Below are positions 8,549 through 18,345 of a stretch of 64,000 nt of DNA, piece after piece; position 1 is the stretch's first letter; each line of letters opens with the position of its first letter. The stretch is from contig NZ_MPCX01000005.1 of NCBI RefSeq assembly GCF_001874145.1, positions 1 to 64,000 of the forward strand, read 5' to 3'. A model generated the notes under the pieces. That model was not told the origin of the DNA, did not search any database, and saw nothing but the letters and a program-made list of their open reading frames with translations. This DNA is from Lacinutrix sp. MedPE-SW (GTDB lineage Bacteria > Bacteroidota > Bacteroidia > Flavobacteriales > Flavobacteriaceae). The translations under genes were made by a program, and so were the position numbers.

Positions 8549-10081
8549 TTAAAAAGGAACATCATCATCTTCTGGTGCTCCAAATGCATCATGCGGTGAT
8601 GCTGTAAAGTTATCTTGTTTAAAAGTATCGTCGTTTGCTGCATTCATTTTAGAATGAAATTCGTTATTAGCAAATGGCGTATCGAAATCATCTAGGTTAT
8701 CAAATTTACCAAGGTTTCCAATAAACTTTAATCGTATATTTTCTAAACCACCATTACGGTGTTTTGCAACAATAAATTCTCCTTGACCAGCGGTTGGCGA
8801 TTGCTCATCGTCATCCCATTCGTCTATTTTATAATATTCTGGTCTATAAATAAACGATACAATATCGGCATCTTGCTCAATGGCTCCAGATTCACGTAAA
8901 TCTGACAGTAATGGTCTTTTACTTCCTCCACGTGTTTCTACCGCACGTGATAATTGTGATAATGCTATTACTGGTACTGATAATTCTTTTGCTAAAGCTT
9001 TTAAGTTTCTCGAAATTGTAGATATTTCCTGCTCACGGTTTCCTCCATTACCTGCTGCTGTCATTAACTGTAAGTAATCAATCATGATCATTTTTATACC
9101 ATGTTGAGATGCTAAACGTCTTGCTTTTGCACGTAAATCGAAAATTGAAAGTGATGGTGTATCATCTATAAATAATGGTGCCTTTTCTAAAGCTTTAACT
9201 TTTACGTTAAGCTGTTCCCATTCGTGTTTTTCTAATTTTCCTGTTCTTAATTTCTCTGATGATAATCCCGTTTCACTAGAAATTAAACGTGTAATTAATT
9301 GTACAGAAGCCATCTCTAAAGAGAAAAATGCTACTGGAATATTTGAATTTACAGCAACGTTTCTTGCCATAGTTAAGGTAAAGGCTGTTTTACCCATACC
9401 TGGACGTGCTGCTATAATAATTAAATCACTTTCCTGCCATCCAGATGTTAATTTATCTAACTTATTAAACCCAGAAGGAATACCACTCATTCCTTCTTTT
9501 TTAGAAATTTCTTCAATTTTCTTTTTGGCTTGTATTACTAAATCTTGAGCTGTTTCACTAGATTTTTTAATATTTCCTTGGGTTACTTCATATAATTTAG
9601 ATTCTGCACGATCTAATAAATCAAATACATCTTGAGTTTCATCGTAAGAATCTTCTATAATTTCACTAGAGATTTTTATTAAGCTTCGCTGAATGTATTT
9701 TTGTAAAATAATACGGGCATGAAACTCGATGTGAGCAGAAGATGATACTTTTTGCGTTAGAGAGATTAGATAAAAGTCTCCTCCAGCTAAATCTAACTTT
9801 GCATTAGTTTTTAATTGGGTTGAAACGGTTAATAAGTCAATAGGTTGACTTTCCTGAAACAACATAAAAATGGCTTCAAAAATATGTTGATGCGCTTCTT
9901 TATAAAAAGCCTCTGCACTTAATATATCGATAACCTCATCTACACCCTTTTTATCAATCATCATAGCGCCAAGCACAACCTCTTCTAAATCAATGGCTTG
10001 AGGTGGAATTTTACCTTTCTCAAGATTGATTATTGTGCTTTTATCTACTTTATATCCTTTTAATTGGTTTGGTTGTTTCAT
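8549..10081 (-). CDS. dnaB: Replicative DNA helicase
   Basis: Hexameric helicase that unwinds the replication fork. 510 residues from the ATG at 10081 (MKQPNQLKGYKV). An earlier in-frame ATG at 10135 adds an unlikely 18-residue hydrophobic tail, and 10081 gives the usual flavobacterial start. The N-terminal DnaB domain (about 20-130) begins PPQAIDLEEVVLGAMM. The RecA-like C-terminal domain has Walker A in ARPGMGKTAFTL, Walker B in MIMIDYLQLM, the arginine-rich LSQLSRAVETR and SDLRESGAIEQDAD. The acidic tail EDDDVPF ends the protein. No intein. Monocistronic. Confidence 0.96.
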   Translation of the reverse strand: MKQPNQLKGYKVDKSTIINLEKGKIPPQAIDLEEVVLGAMMIDKKGVDEVIDILSAEAFYKEAHQHIFEAIFMLFQESQPIDLLTVSTQLKTNAKLDLAGGDFYLISLTQKVSSSAHIEFHARIILQKYIQRSLIKISSEIIEDSYDETQDVFDLLDRAESKLYEVTQGNIKKSSETAQDLVIQAKKKIEEISKKEGMSGIPSGFNKLDKLTSGWQESDLIIIAARPGMGKTAFTLTMARNVAVNSNIPVAFFSLEMASVQLITRLISSETGLSSEKLRTGKLEKHEWEQLNVKVKALEKAPLFIDDTPSLSIFDLRAKARRLASQHGIKMIMIDYLQLMTAAGNGGNREQEISTISRNLKALAKELSVPVIALSQLSRAVETRGGSKRPLLSDLRESGAIEQDADIVSFIYRPEYYKIDEWDDDEQSPTAGQGEFIVAKHRNGGLENIRLKFIGNLGKFDNLDDFDTPFANNEFHSKMNAANDDTFKQDNFTASPHDAFGAPEDDDVPF

Positions 10082-10195
10082 AGACAACGAAAGTAAAAAA
10101 ATTGTTACGTGAATGTAAATTTTGATTCTTTTCAATCTTCACACATCATTAACAATTCAACTGTTAATAACTTGATTTTATTGTTAATAAGCATA

Positions 10196-10226
10196 AAAAA
10201 ATCTGAAAGACTAGCTTTCAGATTTT
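10196..10226 (-). terminator. Terminator downstream of accA
   Basis: Ten-pair stem AATCTGAAAG / CTTTCAGATT (10200-10209 with 10215-10224), loop ACTAG, then T-run on the minus strand. Lies 24 bases past the accA stop. Confidence 0.85.
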
Positions 10227-10249
10227 AATATTTTGAGTGTTTATTGCTG

Positions 10250-11203
10250 CTAGCCTTTAAATACTCCCATTTGAGAATATTTATCCATACGGTTAGAAAC
10301 TAAATCTTTTGGTGATAAGTTTTTAAACTCTTCAAAAGATTTTAAGATTGCGGTTTTCACAGCTTCGTATGTTTTTTCTCTATTACTATGTGCGCCTCCT
10401 AAAGGTTCTTTTATAATTTCATCTACCAACTTCATTTTTTTCATGTCTTTGGCAGTAAGTTTTAAAGCATCTGCTGCTTGTTCTTTAAACTCCCAACTTC
10501 TCCATAATATAGATGAGCAAGACTCTGGAGATATTACAGAGTACCAAGTGTTTTCTAACATTAATACCTTATCTCCTACTCCAATTCCTAATGCTCCACC
10601 AGATGCACCTTCGCCAATAACAATTGTTATAATTGGTACTTTTAAACGTGTCATTTCAAGAATGTTTCTTGCAATGGCTTCACCTTGTCCTCTTTCTTCT
10701 GCTTCTAATCCAGGATATGCTCCAGGTGTATCTAATAAGGTAATTACAGGTATACCAAATTTCTCTGCAGATTTCATTAAACGTAACGCTTTACGGTAAC
10801 CTTCTGGATTTGCCATCCCAAAGTTTCTGTACTGTCTCGTTTTTGTATTGTAACCTTTTTGTTGACCAATAATCATAAAACTTTGGTCTCCAATTTTACC
10901 AAGACCTCCAATCATAGCTTTATCATCTTTAAAGTTACGATCACCGTGCAATTCTAAAAACGAATCTCCACATAAGGCATTTATATAATCTAATGTATAT
11001 GGCCTGTTTGGGTGACGTGACATTTGTACACGCTGCCATGGTGTAAGGTTTTTGTAAATTTCTTTTTTTGTAGCAACAAGCTTCTTTTCTATTTGCTTGC
11101 AGGTTTCGGTAACATCTACATCACTTTCTTCTCCAATAACCTGGCATTTGTCTAATTGCTCTTCAAGTTCTTTAATAGGTAATTCAAATTCTAAATATTC
11201 CAT
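10250..11203 (-). CDS. accA: Acetyl-CoA carboxylase carboxyltransferase subunit alpha
   Basis: Alpha subunit of the carboxyltransferase that makes malonyl-CoA for fatty acid synthesis. 317 residues; signatures include [51 protein letters not shown] (oxyanion region) and [16 protein letters not shown]. Length matches the family. The gene stands alone with a -7 element upstream and a terminator downstream; the partner accD is not in the window. Confidence 0.96.
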   Translation of the reverse strand: MEYLEFELPIKELEEQLDKCQVIGEESDVDVTETCKQIEKKLVATKKEIYKNLTPWQRVQMSRHPNRPYTLDYINALCGDSFLELHGDRNFKDDKAMIGGLGKIGDQSFMIIGQQKGYNTKTRQYRNFGMANPEGYRKALRLMKSAEKFGIPVITLLDTPGAYPGLEAEERGQGEAIARNILEMTRLKVPIITIVIGEGASGGALGIGVGDKVLMLENTWYSVISPESCSSILWRSWEFKEQAADALKLTAKDMKKMKLVDEIIKEPLGGAHSNREKTYEAVKTAILKSFEEFKNLSPKDLVSNRMDKYSQMGVFKG

Positions 11204-11240
11204 TGAGAATTGTATTAAATAGTTTCTTATAGTTAGTGTG

Positions 11241-11248
11241 CAAAATTA
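11241..11248 (-). promoter_or_regulatory. -7 element for accA
   Basis: CAAAATTA on the plus strand reads TAATTTTG on the minus strand, matching TAnnTTTG. It lies 38 bases before the accA ATG. Confidence 0.45.
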
Positions 11249-12160
11249 CACAATTTTTTCGTTTTGACTCTTTTTAATCTTAAAGGCTTTTCTGTTTTTT
11301 AAAATTCCGTTTAAAAGTACTGTGGCTAAAATAATTACAGCGCCATAATAAAATGAAGGTGACATTTTTTCTGATAAAGGAAATAATATAATAGCCAATA
11401 TTACGCCATAAATAGGTTCTAAGTTATAGGTTAAAACAACAGTATACGGACTTATTTGTTTCATTACATAAGTGGCTGCAATAAATGCATAAGCTGTACA
11501 AACTGAAGCTAAAATGAATAAATAACCAAAGTCTTGTATACTTATATTAAAGTAACTAGCCGTAAAACCGTTACCAAAAACAGCAATAAATATAGAAATA
11601 AATAGTACGCCTGCAATAAACTCGTAAAATGATATTTTAGTAGCCGAGTCTTTTTCTAAAAATTTTCCGTTTAATACTGCAAATAGGGAAGAAAAAAAAG
11701 CTGAAGCTATACCTAATAGAATACCATATATGTGTTTCATTTCTGTTTGTAAGATTATAAAAACACCTAAAATTACTATTAGTCCAAAAAGTATTTCGTA
11801 ACTAATAATTTTTCTTTTATATATTATAGGTTCTATAAATGATGCAAAAAAAGCTCCTGTAGAAAACATAGCTAATGCAATAGATATGTTTGAAACATCT
11901 ATGGATGCAAAAAAGGTTATCCAATGTAATGCTATAATAATACCTCCAAATGAAAATTTTAACAATGTTTTTTTATCTATAGAAATATCAACCTTAGCTA
12001 CCTTAATGTATATAAACATTAAAATAGAAGCGATTAACATTCTATACCATACTAAAGAAACTGCTTCTATAGATATTAGTTTGCCTAATATAGCGGTAAA
12101 GCCTGCTATAAATACCAACACATGTAAGTGTAAGTAGTTTTTTAGTTTATCGTTTAGCAT
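11246..12160 (-). CDS. EamA/DMT family transporter
   Basis: 304-residue inner-membrane protein with about ten transmembrane helices in two halves, each resembling an EamA domain (about 10-140 and 150-285). Conserved family pieces include VSLVWYRMLIASILMF, IALHWITFFASIDVSNISIA and VVLTYNLEPIYGVILA. DMT proteins move amino acids, nucleotides or other metabolites; the substrate is unknown. It overlaps the upstream LptF/LptG-like gene by 14 bases, so it is the last member of the tgt operon. Basic C-terminal tail (NRKAFKIKKSQNEK) is on the cytoplasmic side. Confidence 0.88.
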   Translation of the reverse strand: MLNDKLKNYLHLHVLVFIAGFTAILGKLISIEAVSLVWYRMLIASILMFIYIKVAKVDISIDKKTLLKFSFGGIIIALHWITFFASIDVSNISIALAMFSTGAFFASFIEPIIYKRKIISYEILFGLIVILGVFIILQTEMKHIYGILLGIASAFFSSLFAVLNGKFLEKDSATKISFYEFIAGVLFISIFIAVFGNGFTASYFNISIQDFGYLFILASVCTAYAFIAATYVMKQISPYTVVLTYNLEPIYGVILAIILFPLSEKMSPSFYYGAVIILATVLLNGILKNRKAFKIKKSQNEKIV

Positions 12161-13220
12161 TATATAAAAGTATAGCTGCTAAAATACCAAAAATAAAGTT
12201 TGGAAACCATACGGCTATAAGTGGTGAAAAGTCTGATTGTGCAGCCATTGTACCAAATATTTTATCGAAAAAGACAAATACCATTGCTATACAAATACCA
12301 AAGGCAAGGTTTACACCCATTCCTCCACGTCTTTTTTTAGACGATACAGCAACGGCTATAATTGTAAGTATAAAAACTGAAACAGGTAAACTCCATTTTC
12401 TATAGAGTTCTAATTTATAACGACCAATGTTTGAAGAGCCTCTTTTCTCTTCACGTTCTATAAAATGAGTTAGTTCTCCATACCTTAAAGTTTCTGCTAT
12501 ATATTCTTCAGGAACTAAATCTTCTAGCTCGAATGAAAAGATTGTATCTTTTTTTCTTTCGATAGCTAATTCATCTTCGTTTTCACCTACATTTCTTTTT
12601 AAGTAACTTCTAAGTCTATAAATAGAATCGTCTTCTATATATCTTATGTTAGAAGCACTTATTTTATAGGTCATTTTATTATTTTCAAAATGTTCTAAAG
12701 AAAAATTAAGACCTGTTTTCTTTATTGGGTCGAAGCTACTAACATAAATAATCTCTTTATCGTTAATTTGCTTAAGAACATTGCTTTGTGCTTGATTATT
12801 TTTTCTTTTTAAGTACTTATATTGGTAGTCATTAAATCCTTTACTTGCAATTGGCGCAAGATAAAGACCTAAAAGAATAGAAAACATAGCCACTATTGTT
12901 GCTCCTATTAAATATGGTCTTAAAAATCTAGTAAACGACACACCTGAACTTAAAAATGCTATAACTTCTGTATTATTAGCTAATTTTGAAGTAAACCAAA
13001 TTACAGATAAGAATAAAAACAATGGAAATAAAAGGTGTGCAAAATAGATTGTAAAATCAAGAAAATATATTAGTGTTTCTCCTAAAGGCGCTTCGCGATC
13101 TAATATTTTTCCTATTTTCTCGGCAAGGTGTACGGTTATTCCAATTGGAATAAACAGTAAAATCATCATTACAAAAGTAAGTAGATAGCGTTTAAGTATG
13201 TACCAGTCTAGAATTTTCAA
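12147..13220 (-). CDS. LptF/LptG family permease
   Basis: 357-residue inner-membrane protein of the YjgP/YjgQ family. In the Lpt machine such proteins form the membrane part of the ABC transporter that extracts lipopolysaccharide. The N-terminus MKILDWYILKRYLLTF is characteristic; three hydrophobic helices lie at each end (about 10-115 and 270-355) around a periplasmic beta-rich domain. It starts 2 bases after tgt, an arrangement I know from other flavobacteria. Whether it is the F or G paralogue cannot be told here; a second paralogue must lie elsewhere. Confidence 0.88.
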   Translation of the reverse strand: MKILDWYILKRYLLTFVMMILLFIPIGITVHLAEKIGKILDREAPLGETLIYFLDFTIYFAHLLFPLFLFLSVIWFTSKLANNTEVIAFLSSGVSFTRFLRPYLIGATIVAMFSILLGLYLAPIASKGFNDYQYKYLKRKNNQAQSNVLKQINDKEIIYVSSFDPIKKTGLNFSLEHFENNKMTYKISASNIRYIEDDSIYRLRSYLKRNVGENEDELAIERKKDTIFSFELEDLVPEEYIAETLRYGELTHFIEREEKRGSSNIGRYKLELYRKWSLPVSVFILTIIAVAVSSKKRRGGMGVNLAFGICIAMVFVFFDKIFGTMAAQSDFSPLIAVWFPNFIFGILAAILLYNAKR

Positions 13221-13222
13221 TA

Positions 13223-14353
13223 TTACAGTCTTTTGTCCATTTGTTTAACCATGGTATCTTTCCAAGTTCTAAAATCTCCTGCTAATATATGCTTTCTTGC
13301 TTCACGCACCAACCACATATAAAAACCAAGATTATGTATGGTAGCTATTTGTGCTGCCAATCTCTCATTAACACTAAATAAATGACGAACATATGCTTTA
13401 GAGTAATCTGTATCTACCCAAGTTATTGCCATTTCGTCTAATGGAGAGAAATCGTCTTTCCATTTTAAATTTTTAATATTTATAGTACCATGAGCTGTAA
13501 ATAACATACCATTTCTTGCATTACGCGTTGGCATAACACAATCAAACATATCTACACCTAAAGCAATATTTTCTAAAATATTTATTGGTGTACCAACTCC
13601 CATTAAATAACGTGGCTTATCTTCTGGTAGTATATCTGTTACTACTTCTGTCATTGCATACATTTCTTCAGCTGGTTCTCCTACAGATAAACCTCCAATA
13701 GCATTACCTACTGCTCCTGCATTTGCAATATATTCGGCAGATTGTTTACGTAAATCTTTATATGTACTACCTTGAACTATTGGAAAAAATGCTTGAGAAT
13801 AATCGTATTTAAATGGTACTTTTTCAAGATGGTTAATACAACGGTCTAACCATCTATGCGTCATATGCATTGAGCGTCGTGCGTAATTATAATCGCAAGG
13901 ATATGGTGTACACTCATCAAACGCCATAATAATATCTGCTCCAATACTTCGCTGTATTTCCATTACATTTTCTGGAGTAAATGTATGGTAACTTCCATCT
14001 ATATGAGATTTAAACTTAACGCCTTCTTCTTTAATCTTTCTTCTTGATGATAAAGAATACACTTGGTAACCACCAGAATCTGTTAAAATATTACGATCCC
14101 AGTTCATAAACTTATGTAAACCTCCAGCTTTTTCTAAAGTTTCTATTTGAGGTCTTAAATACAAATGATATGTATTTCCTAGAATAATATCTGGATTAAT
14201 ATCATTTTTAAGTTCTCTTTGGTGCACTCCTTTTACAGAAGCCACTGTACCTACTGGCATAAATATTGGTGTTTCTATCACACCATGATCTGTTGTTATT
14301 ACTCCTGCTCTAGCTTTACTCTGCAGGTCTTTTGATTTTAAATCGAATGTCAT
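13223..14353 (-). CDS. tgt: tRNA-guanine transglycosylase
   Basis: Exchanges guanine 34 for the queuine precursor preQ1 in tRNAs with GUN anticodons. 376 residues with catalytic and substrate motifs: LTDSGGYQVYSL, IIMAFDECTPYP, IGGLSVGEP, YLMGVGTP and FDCVMPTRNARNG. The usual C-terminal zinc site CxCxxC is not present; the aligned stretch reads DEMAITWVDTDYSKAYVRHL, although the later histidine in TIHNL is kept. All catalytic parts look intact. First gene of the tgt/LptF-LptG-like/EamA operon. Confidence 0.95.
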   Translation of the reverse strand: MTFDLKSKDLQSKARAGVITTDHGVIETPIFMPVGTVASVKGVHQRELKNDINPDIILGNTYHLYLRPQIETLEKAGGLHKFMNWDRNILTDSGGYQVYSLSSRRKIKEEGVKFKSHIDGSYHTFTPENVMEIQRSIGADIIMAFDECTPYPCDYNYARRSMHMTHRWLDRCINHLEKVPFKYDYSQAFFPIVQGSTYKDLRKQSAEYIANAGAVGNAIGGLSVGEPAEEMYAMTEVVTDILPEDKPRYLMGVGTPINILENIALGVDMFDCVMPTRNARNGMLFTAHGTINIKNLKWKDDFSPLDEMAITWVDTDYSKAYVRHLFSVNERLAAQIATIHNLGFYMWLVREARKHILAGDFRTWKDTMVKQMDKRL

Positions 14354-14487
14354 TTTTATAAAAATATTCAGCTGGTAAAGATAATTAACAAATTAAGAAT
14401 GCTTCTTAAACATTTAATAAATTTATATGTTTTTATAAATTGTTAGCAATTCCTATTATTTCGTTAATAAATGCGTTGCAAGAGTCT

Positions 14488-14517
14488 TTGTAAACACTCA
14501 TTAAAAAGTTATTTTTG
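14488..14517 (+). promoter_or_regulatory. Consensus Bacteroidota promoter for transketolase
   Basis: TTG at 14488-14490, exactly 19 bases, then TATTTTTG at 14510-14517. This fits TTG-N19-TAnnTTTG perfectly. Transcription would start near 14523, some 20 bases before the ATG. Confidence 0.85.
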
Positions 14518-14543
14518 ATGCTTTATAAATCAAGCTAAAAATA

Positions 14544-15389
14544 ATGGCAACAACACAACAATTAGAAGACATTACAACACAAGTTCGTAGAGATATTTTA
14601 CGAATGGTTCACAAAGTTAACTCTGGTCATCCAGGTGGTTCTCTTGGGTGTGCAGAATTTTTTGTTACACTTTACAATGAAATCATGGATAGAAAAGATG
14701 GTTTTGACATGGATGGTATAGGAGAAGACTTATTTTTTCTATCAAACGGTCACATTTCTCCTGTATATTATAGTGTTTTAGCCAGAACTGGTTACTTTCC
14801 TGTAAATGAGTTAAACACGTTTCGTTTAATAAACTCAAGATTACAAGGACACCCAACAACTCATGAAGATTTACCTGGAGTACGCATAGCTTCTGGTTCT
14901 CTTGGTCAAGGAATGAGCGTAGCTCTTGGTGCTGCTCAAGCTAAAAAGTTAAACGGTGACAACCACTTAGTTTATAGTTTACATGGCGATGGAGAATTAC
15001 AAGAAGGACAAAACTGGGAAGCCATTATGTATGCAGCCGGAAATAAAGTTGATAATATTATTTCTACTATAGACTTAAACGGGCAACAAATTGATGGTTC
15101 TACAGATACTGTTTTACCATTAGGAAGTTTAAGAGATAAATTTGAAGCTTTTGGATGGACTGTTGTAGATATTGAAGAAGGAAATAATGTAGATGCTATT
15201 TTAAAAGGAATGGCTGAAGCTAAATCACTAACAGGAAAAGGAAAACCTGTTTGTGTATTATTAAAAACAGTTATGGGTAACGGTGTAGATTTTATGATGC
15301 ATACACACGCTTGGCACGGTAAAGCTCCAAATGACGAACAGTTAGCCGAAGGCTTATCGCAAAACCCAGAAACTTTAGGTGATTACTAA
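14544..15389 (+). CDS. Transketolase, N-terminal subunit
   Basis: Thiamine-diphosphate-binding half of a split transketolase of the pentose phosphate pathway. 281 residues: VNSGHPGGSLGCAEFFV near the start, SGSLGQGMSVALGAAQAKK, and the ThDP motif HGDGELQEGQNWEA through TIDLNGQQIDG. A split enzyme is normal in Bacteroidota. The C-terminal subunit follows after 22 bases; together they replace a single ~650-residue enzyme. Confidence 0.93.
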   Translation: MATTQQLEDITTQVRRDILRMVHKVNSGHPGGSLGCAEFFVTLYNEIMDRKDGFDMDGIGEDLFFLSNGHISPVYYSVLARTGYFPVNELNTFRLINSRLQGHPTTHEDLPGVRIASGSLGQGMSVALGAAQAKKLNGDNHLVYSLHGDGELQEGQNWEAIMYAAGNKVDNIISTIDLNGQQIDGSTDTVLPLGSLRDKFEAFGWTVVDIEEGNNVDAILKGMAEAKSLTGKGKPVCVLLKTVMGNGVDFMMHTHAWHGKAPNDEQLAEGLSQNPETLGDY

Positions 15390-15411
15390 TCCTTCAAAAC
15401 AAGAGACAAAA

Positions 15412-16365
15412 ATGAAAACTTACGAAAATCAAGGAAATAAAGATACACGCTCTGGATTTGGAGCAGGATTAACAGAATTAGGGCAAACCAATGAAAATGT
15501 TGTTGCACTTTGTGCCGATTTAATTGGTTCACTTAAAATGGACGATTTCAAAAAAAATCATCCAGAACGATTTTACCAAGTAGGTATTGCAGAAGCCAAC
15601 ATGATTGGGTTAGCTGCCGGTTTAACCATTGGAGGAAAAATTCCTTTTACAGGAACATTTGCAAACTTTTCAACTGGTCGTGTGTACGATCAAATTAGAC
15701 AAAGTGTTGCATACTCAGATAAAAATGTAAAAATTTGTGCCTCTCACGCTGGTTTAACTCTTGGAGAAGATGGTGCAACACACCAAATATTAGAAGACAT
15801 TGGACTTATGAAAATGCTTCCTGGTATGACTGTGATTAATCCTTGTGATTATAACCAAACAAAAGCAGCAACTATTGCTATAGCAGAACATCATGGACCA
15901 GTTTATTTACGTTTTGGAAGACCAAAAGTGGCAAACTTCACTCCTTTTGATCAAAAATTTGAAATAGGAAAAGCATTGCATTTAGTGGATGGAACAGATG
16001 TTACAATTGTAGCAACAGGTCACCTTGTTTGGGAAGCACTAGAAGCTGTTAAAACTTTAAATGAAAAAGGAATCTCGGCTGAAGTCATAAACATTCACAC
16101 TATTAAACCTTTAGATGCAAAAGCAATTATAGACTCTGTAAGCAAAACTAAATGTATTGTTACCGCAGAAGAACATAATCACTTAGGTGGATTAGGAGAA
16201 AGTGTTGCAAGAGTTTTATCTCAACACAAACCAACACCTCAAGAATTTATTGCTACAAATGATACATTTGGCGAATCTGGAACACCAGCTCAACTTATGG
16301 AAAAGTATGGATTAAACGCAAATGCTATTGTTAAAGCATGCGAAAAGGTTATTAAAAGAAAATAA
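15412..16365 (+). CDS. Transketolase, C-terminal subunit
   Basis: Pyrimidine-binding and C-terminal domains of the split transketolase. From MKTYENQGNKDTRSGFGAGL at 15412 the protein has 317 residues; an in-frame ATG at 15379 overlaps the first subunit and adds 11 non-conserved residues. Signatures: VGIAEANMIGLAAGLTIGGK (with the ThDP-activating glutamate), GLTLGEDGATHQILEDIG and EEHNHLGGLGE. Co-transcribed with the upstream subunit and followed by a terminator at 16385. Confidence 0.93.
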   Translation: MKTYENQGNKDTRSGFGAGLTELGQTNENVVALCADLIGSLKMDDFKKNHPERFYQVGIAEANMIGLAAGLTIGGKIPFTGTFANFSTGRVYDQIRQSVAYSDKNVKICASHAGLTLGEDGATHQILEDIGLMKMLPGMTVINPCDYNQTKAATIAIAEHHGPVYLRFGRPKVANFTPFDQKFEIGKALHLVDGTDVTIVATGHLVWEALEAVKTLNEKGISAEVINIHTIKPLDAKAIIDSVSKTKCIVTAEEHNHLGGLGESVARVLSQHKPTPQEFIATNDTFGESGTPAQLMEKYGLNANAIVKACEKVIKRK

Positions 16366-16384
16366 TATTATTTATATATATTTT

Positions 16385-16414
16385 AAAAGGGATGATATTT
16401 TTTCATCCCTTTTT
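16385..16414 (+). terminator. Terminator of the transketolase operon
   Basis: Hairpin AAAAGGGATGA / TTCATCCCTTTT with a short T-rich loop and a following T-run. Confidence 0.85.
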
Positions 16415-16492
16415 TTATATCTAGATTTCTATAAAAGAAATATTTTATAGACGCTTTCGTTTATAATATATAAATCAATAAAACGAACACAA

Positions 16493-17089
16493 ATGAGTTA
16501 CACAAAAAAAATTATCGCAATTATCGTATTAAGCATTGTTACAGTCTCTTCTATTAAAGCACAAGAAGGTAGTGGTTTTGGTTTAAGAGCTGGTATTAAT
16601 TATAATGCAAATGGAGATTATTTTAATTCTATTTCAATGGCTAGCGAAGATCCTACAGCAGCTATAGGATACCATCTTGGCGTATTTGGAAAACTAGGAG
16701 ATAAATTATATGTAAAACCAGAATTGGTTTATACAAAAACTAAAACAGAATATTCAATTGGTGATTTTGAGGTACAAAAGTTAGACGCTCCAATACTAGT
16801 AGGATTAAAAGTTATTGGTCCGCTTAGTGTTTTCGCAGGTCCTTCATTTCAATATATTCTAGATACAGAATTTGAAAATGCAACACTTGAAGATATTGAA
16901 GATGATTTTTCTGTAGGTCTAAATTTTGGTATAGGTTTAAATTTTAATAAAATTGGTATAGACTTAAGATATGAACGTGGATTTAGCGAAAATGAAGTTA
17001 CTGTAATTACAAATAATACAACTGTTTCATCAGACAGATTAGATACAAGAGCAGAACAGCTAATATTAAGTGTTTCATTTAACCTTTAA
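16493..17089 (+). CDS. Outer-membrane beta-barrel protein
   Basis: 198 residues with a signal peptide (MSYTKKIIAIIVLSIVTVSSIKA, cut before QEG) and a PorT/OmpA-like eight-strand barrel pattern: FGLRAGINYN, IGYHLGVFGKL, LYVKPELVYTKT, VGLKVIGPLSVFAGPSFQY, FGIGLNFNKIGIDLRYERGF and a last strand ending LILSVSFNL with an aromatic-rich terminus. Such proteins are common and of unspecified role in Bacteroidota. Single gene, convergent with the next. Confidence 0.85.
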   Translation: MSYTKKIIAIIVLSIVTVSSIKAQEGSGFGLRAGINYNANGDYFNSISMASEDPTAAIGYHLGVFGKLGDKLYVKPELVYTKTKTEYSIGDFEVQKLDAPILVGLKVIGPLSVFAGPSFQYILDTEFENATLEDIEDDFSVGLNFGIGLNFNKIGIDLRYERGFSENEVTVITNNTTVSSDRLDTRAEQLILSVSFNL

Positions 17090-17093
17090 AACA

Positions 17094-17126
17094 AAAAAAG
17101 CGTATAACAAATTAAGTTATACGCTT
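17094..17126. terminator. Bidirectional terminator
   Basis: Stem AAAAGCGTATAAC / GTTATACGCTTTT with loop AAATTAA, flanked by A-run and T-run, so it can serve both the barrel gene and the convergent lipoprotein gene. Confidence 0.85.
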
Positions 17127-17147
17127 TTTAGTTTATTTTCTTATTAA

Positions 17148-18266
17148 CTATGAATCTGAGTCTAAATAATTTGGTATACCATCACCATCGGTATCATCAT
17201 TAGTTAAGAGACCATCTGAGTCTGCATCTTCATTTTTACTTAAAATACCATCACCATCATCATCTGTGTCTAAATAGTTTGGCGTGCCATCACCATCGGT
17301 ATCATCATTTGTTGGGTCTCCATCACCATCAACATCTTCATCTTTAGTAGAAACACTATCATTATCATCATCAAAATCAATATAATTTGGAGCAGAATCT
17401 CCATCTGTATCATCATCATCTCCATCATTATTGCTATTTAAGTCTTCAAGATGAGAAGGCACATTATCTTCATCATAATCTGTATCTGCTCTTCCAATAG
17501 TTTTAAACGTAAAAAATATTGGAGAATAACTTTCTATAGAAGAAGTTGAAGGTGGATATCTAAAATAACCTAAACCTGAAGGAATAAACACAGCACCAAT
17601 TCCATGATTGTGATTTGTAATAGTTCCATCAGGGTTACCATTGTCATCTGTATTTTCAGTAAAACCTACAGCTGTTTTAAAACTAATTAAAGCTTCTCTA
17701 AATCCAGTAACAACACCTCCTAAAAGTCCAACATTACTTAAGTTAAAAGATATAGGATTTATAGCACTATCAAATGAAACTCCGTCTGGAGTAAATCCAT
17801 TATACTCAACAACTCCTTTATCTAATGGGTGTATTAAGTTACCTGTAGCTTGAGGGTCGTCTTTACTTCCTCTTAATTGTAATATATATAAATCGTAATC
17901 AACATCATCCTCTGTTACCGATTTTACTATTAATTTTGGATAATCAGGTTCGTTTAAAAAGCTTAAAATAGATCTTTGTGCAGGCATAACATTTGGATCT
18001 ATTTCACTAAAAACTAAATCAAACTCATCGTTAGGAGTAATTGTTGCTGGAGTTGTTGAAAAATCACTATAAGCAGGATTAGCTTGAAAATCTGCATAAT
18101 TAAATGTATGAGTTTCTAAGTATTCTAAAATCTCTACAATATTTTCATTATACACTTCTTGTCTATCTCTATCTGGAGCAATGTCAATTGAGTCATCATC
18201 ATCCTTACAAGAAAAGACTGAAATGAAAAGTAATAAAATGGGGATAAATAATTTCCTTAAATTCAT
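17148..18266 (-). CDS. FKBP-like lipoprotein with C-terminal acidic (thrombospondin type 3-like) repeats
   Basis: 372 residues. A lipoprotein signal ([15 protein letters not shown], lipid on the Cys) sends it to the envelope. The middle (about 130-255) resembles an FKBP-type peptidyl-prolyl isomerase: [33 protein letters not shown] and [12 protein letters not shown] match the order of FKBP strands. The last third is a run of Asp-rich repeats such as [19 protein letters not shown], typical of calcium-binding thrombospondin type 3 repeats, ending NYLDSDS. No type IX sorting domain is evident. The isomerase active site is degenerate, so activity is uncertain. Confidence 0.8.
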   Translation of the reverse strand: MNLRKLFIPILLLFISVFSCKDDDDSIDIAPDRDRQEVYNENIVEILEYLETHTFNYADFQANPAYSDFSTTPATITPNDEFDLVFSEIDPNVMPAQRSILSFLNEPDYPKLIVKSVTEDDVDYDLYILQLRGSKDDPQATGNLIHPLDKGVVEYNGFTPDGVSFDSAINPISFNLSNVGLLGGVVTGFREALISFKTAVGFTENTDDNGNPDGTITNHNHGIGAVFIPSGLGYFRYPPSTSSIESYSPIFFTFKTIGRADTDYDEDNVPSHLEDLNSNNDGDDDDTDGDSAPNYIDFDDDNDSVSTKDEDVDGDGDPTNDDTDGDGTPNYLDTDDDGDGILSKNEDADSDGLLTNDDTDGDGIPNYLDSDS

Positions 18267-18345
18267 TTTTGCTTATTTTTGAGCGCAAGATAAGTTTAAT
18301 AATAATCTTGCACAATATCATTAACGTACAATTTACATAAATTAT

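Noticed and set aside
10443-10799. 118-codon open frame on the plus strand inside accA
   Set aside because: Antisense shadow of a well-conserved gene with no motif of its own.
17148-17420. Repetitive DNA suggesting a CRISPR-like array
   Set aside because: The repeats are in frame and encode the Asp-rich thrombospondin type 3-like repeats of a lipoprotein.
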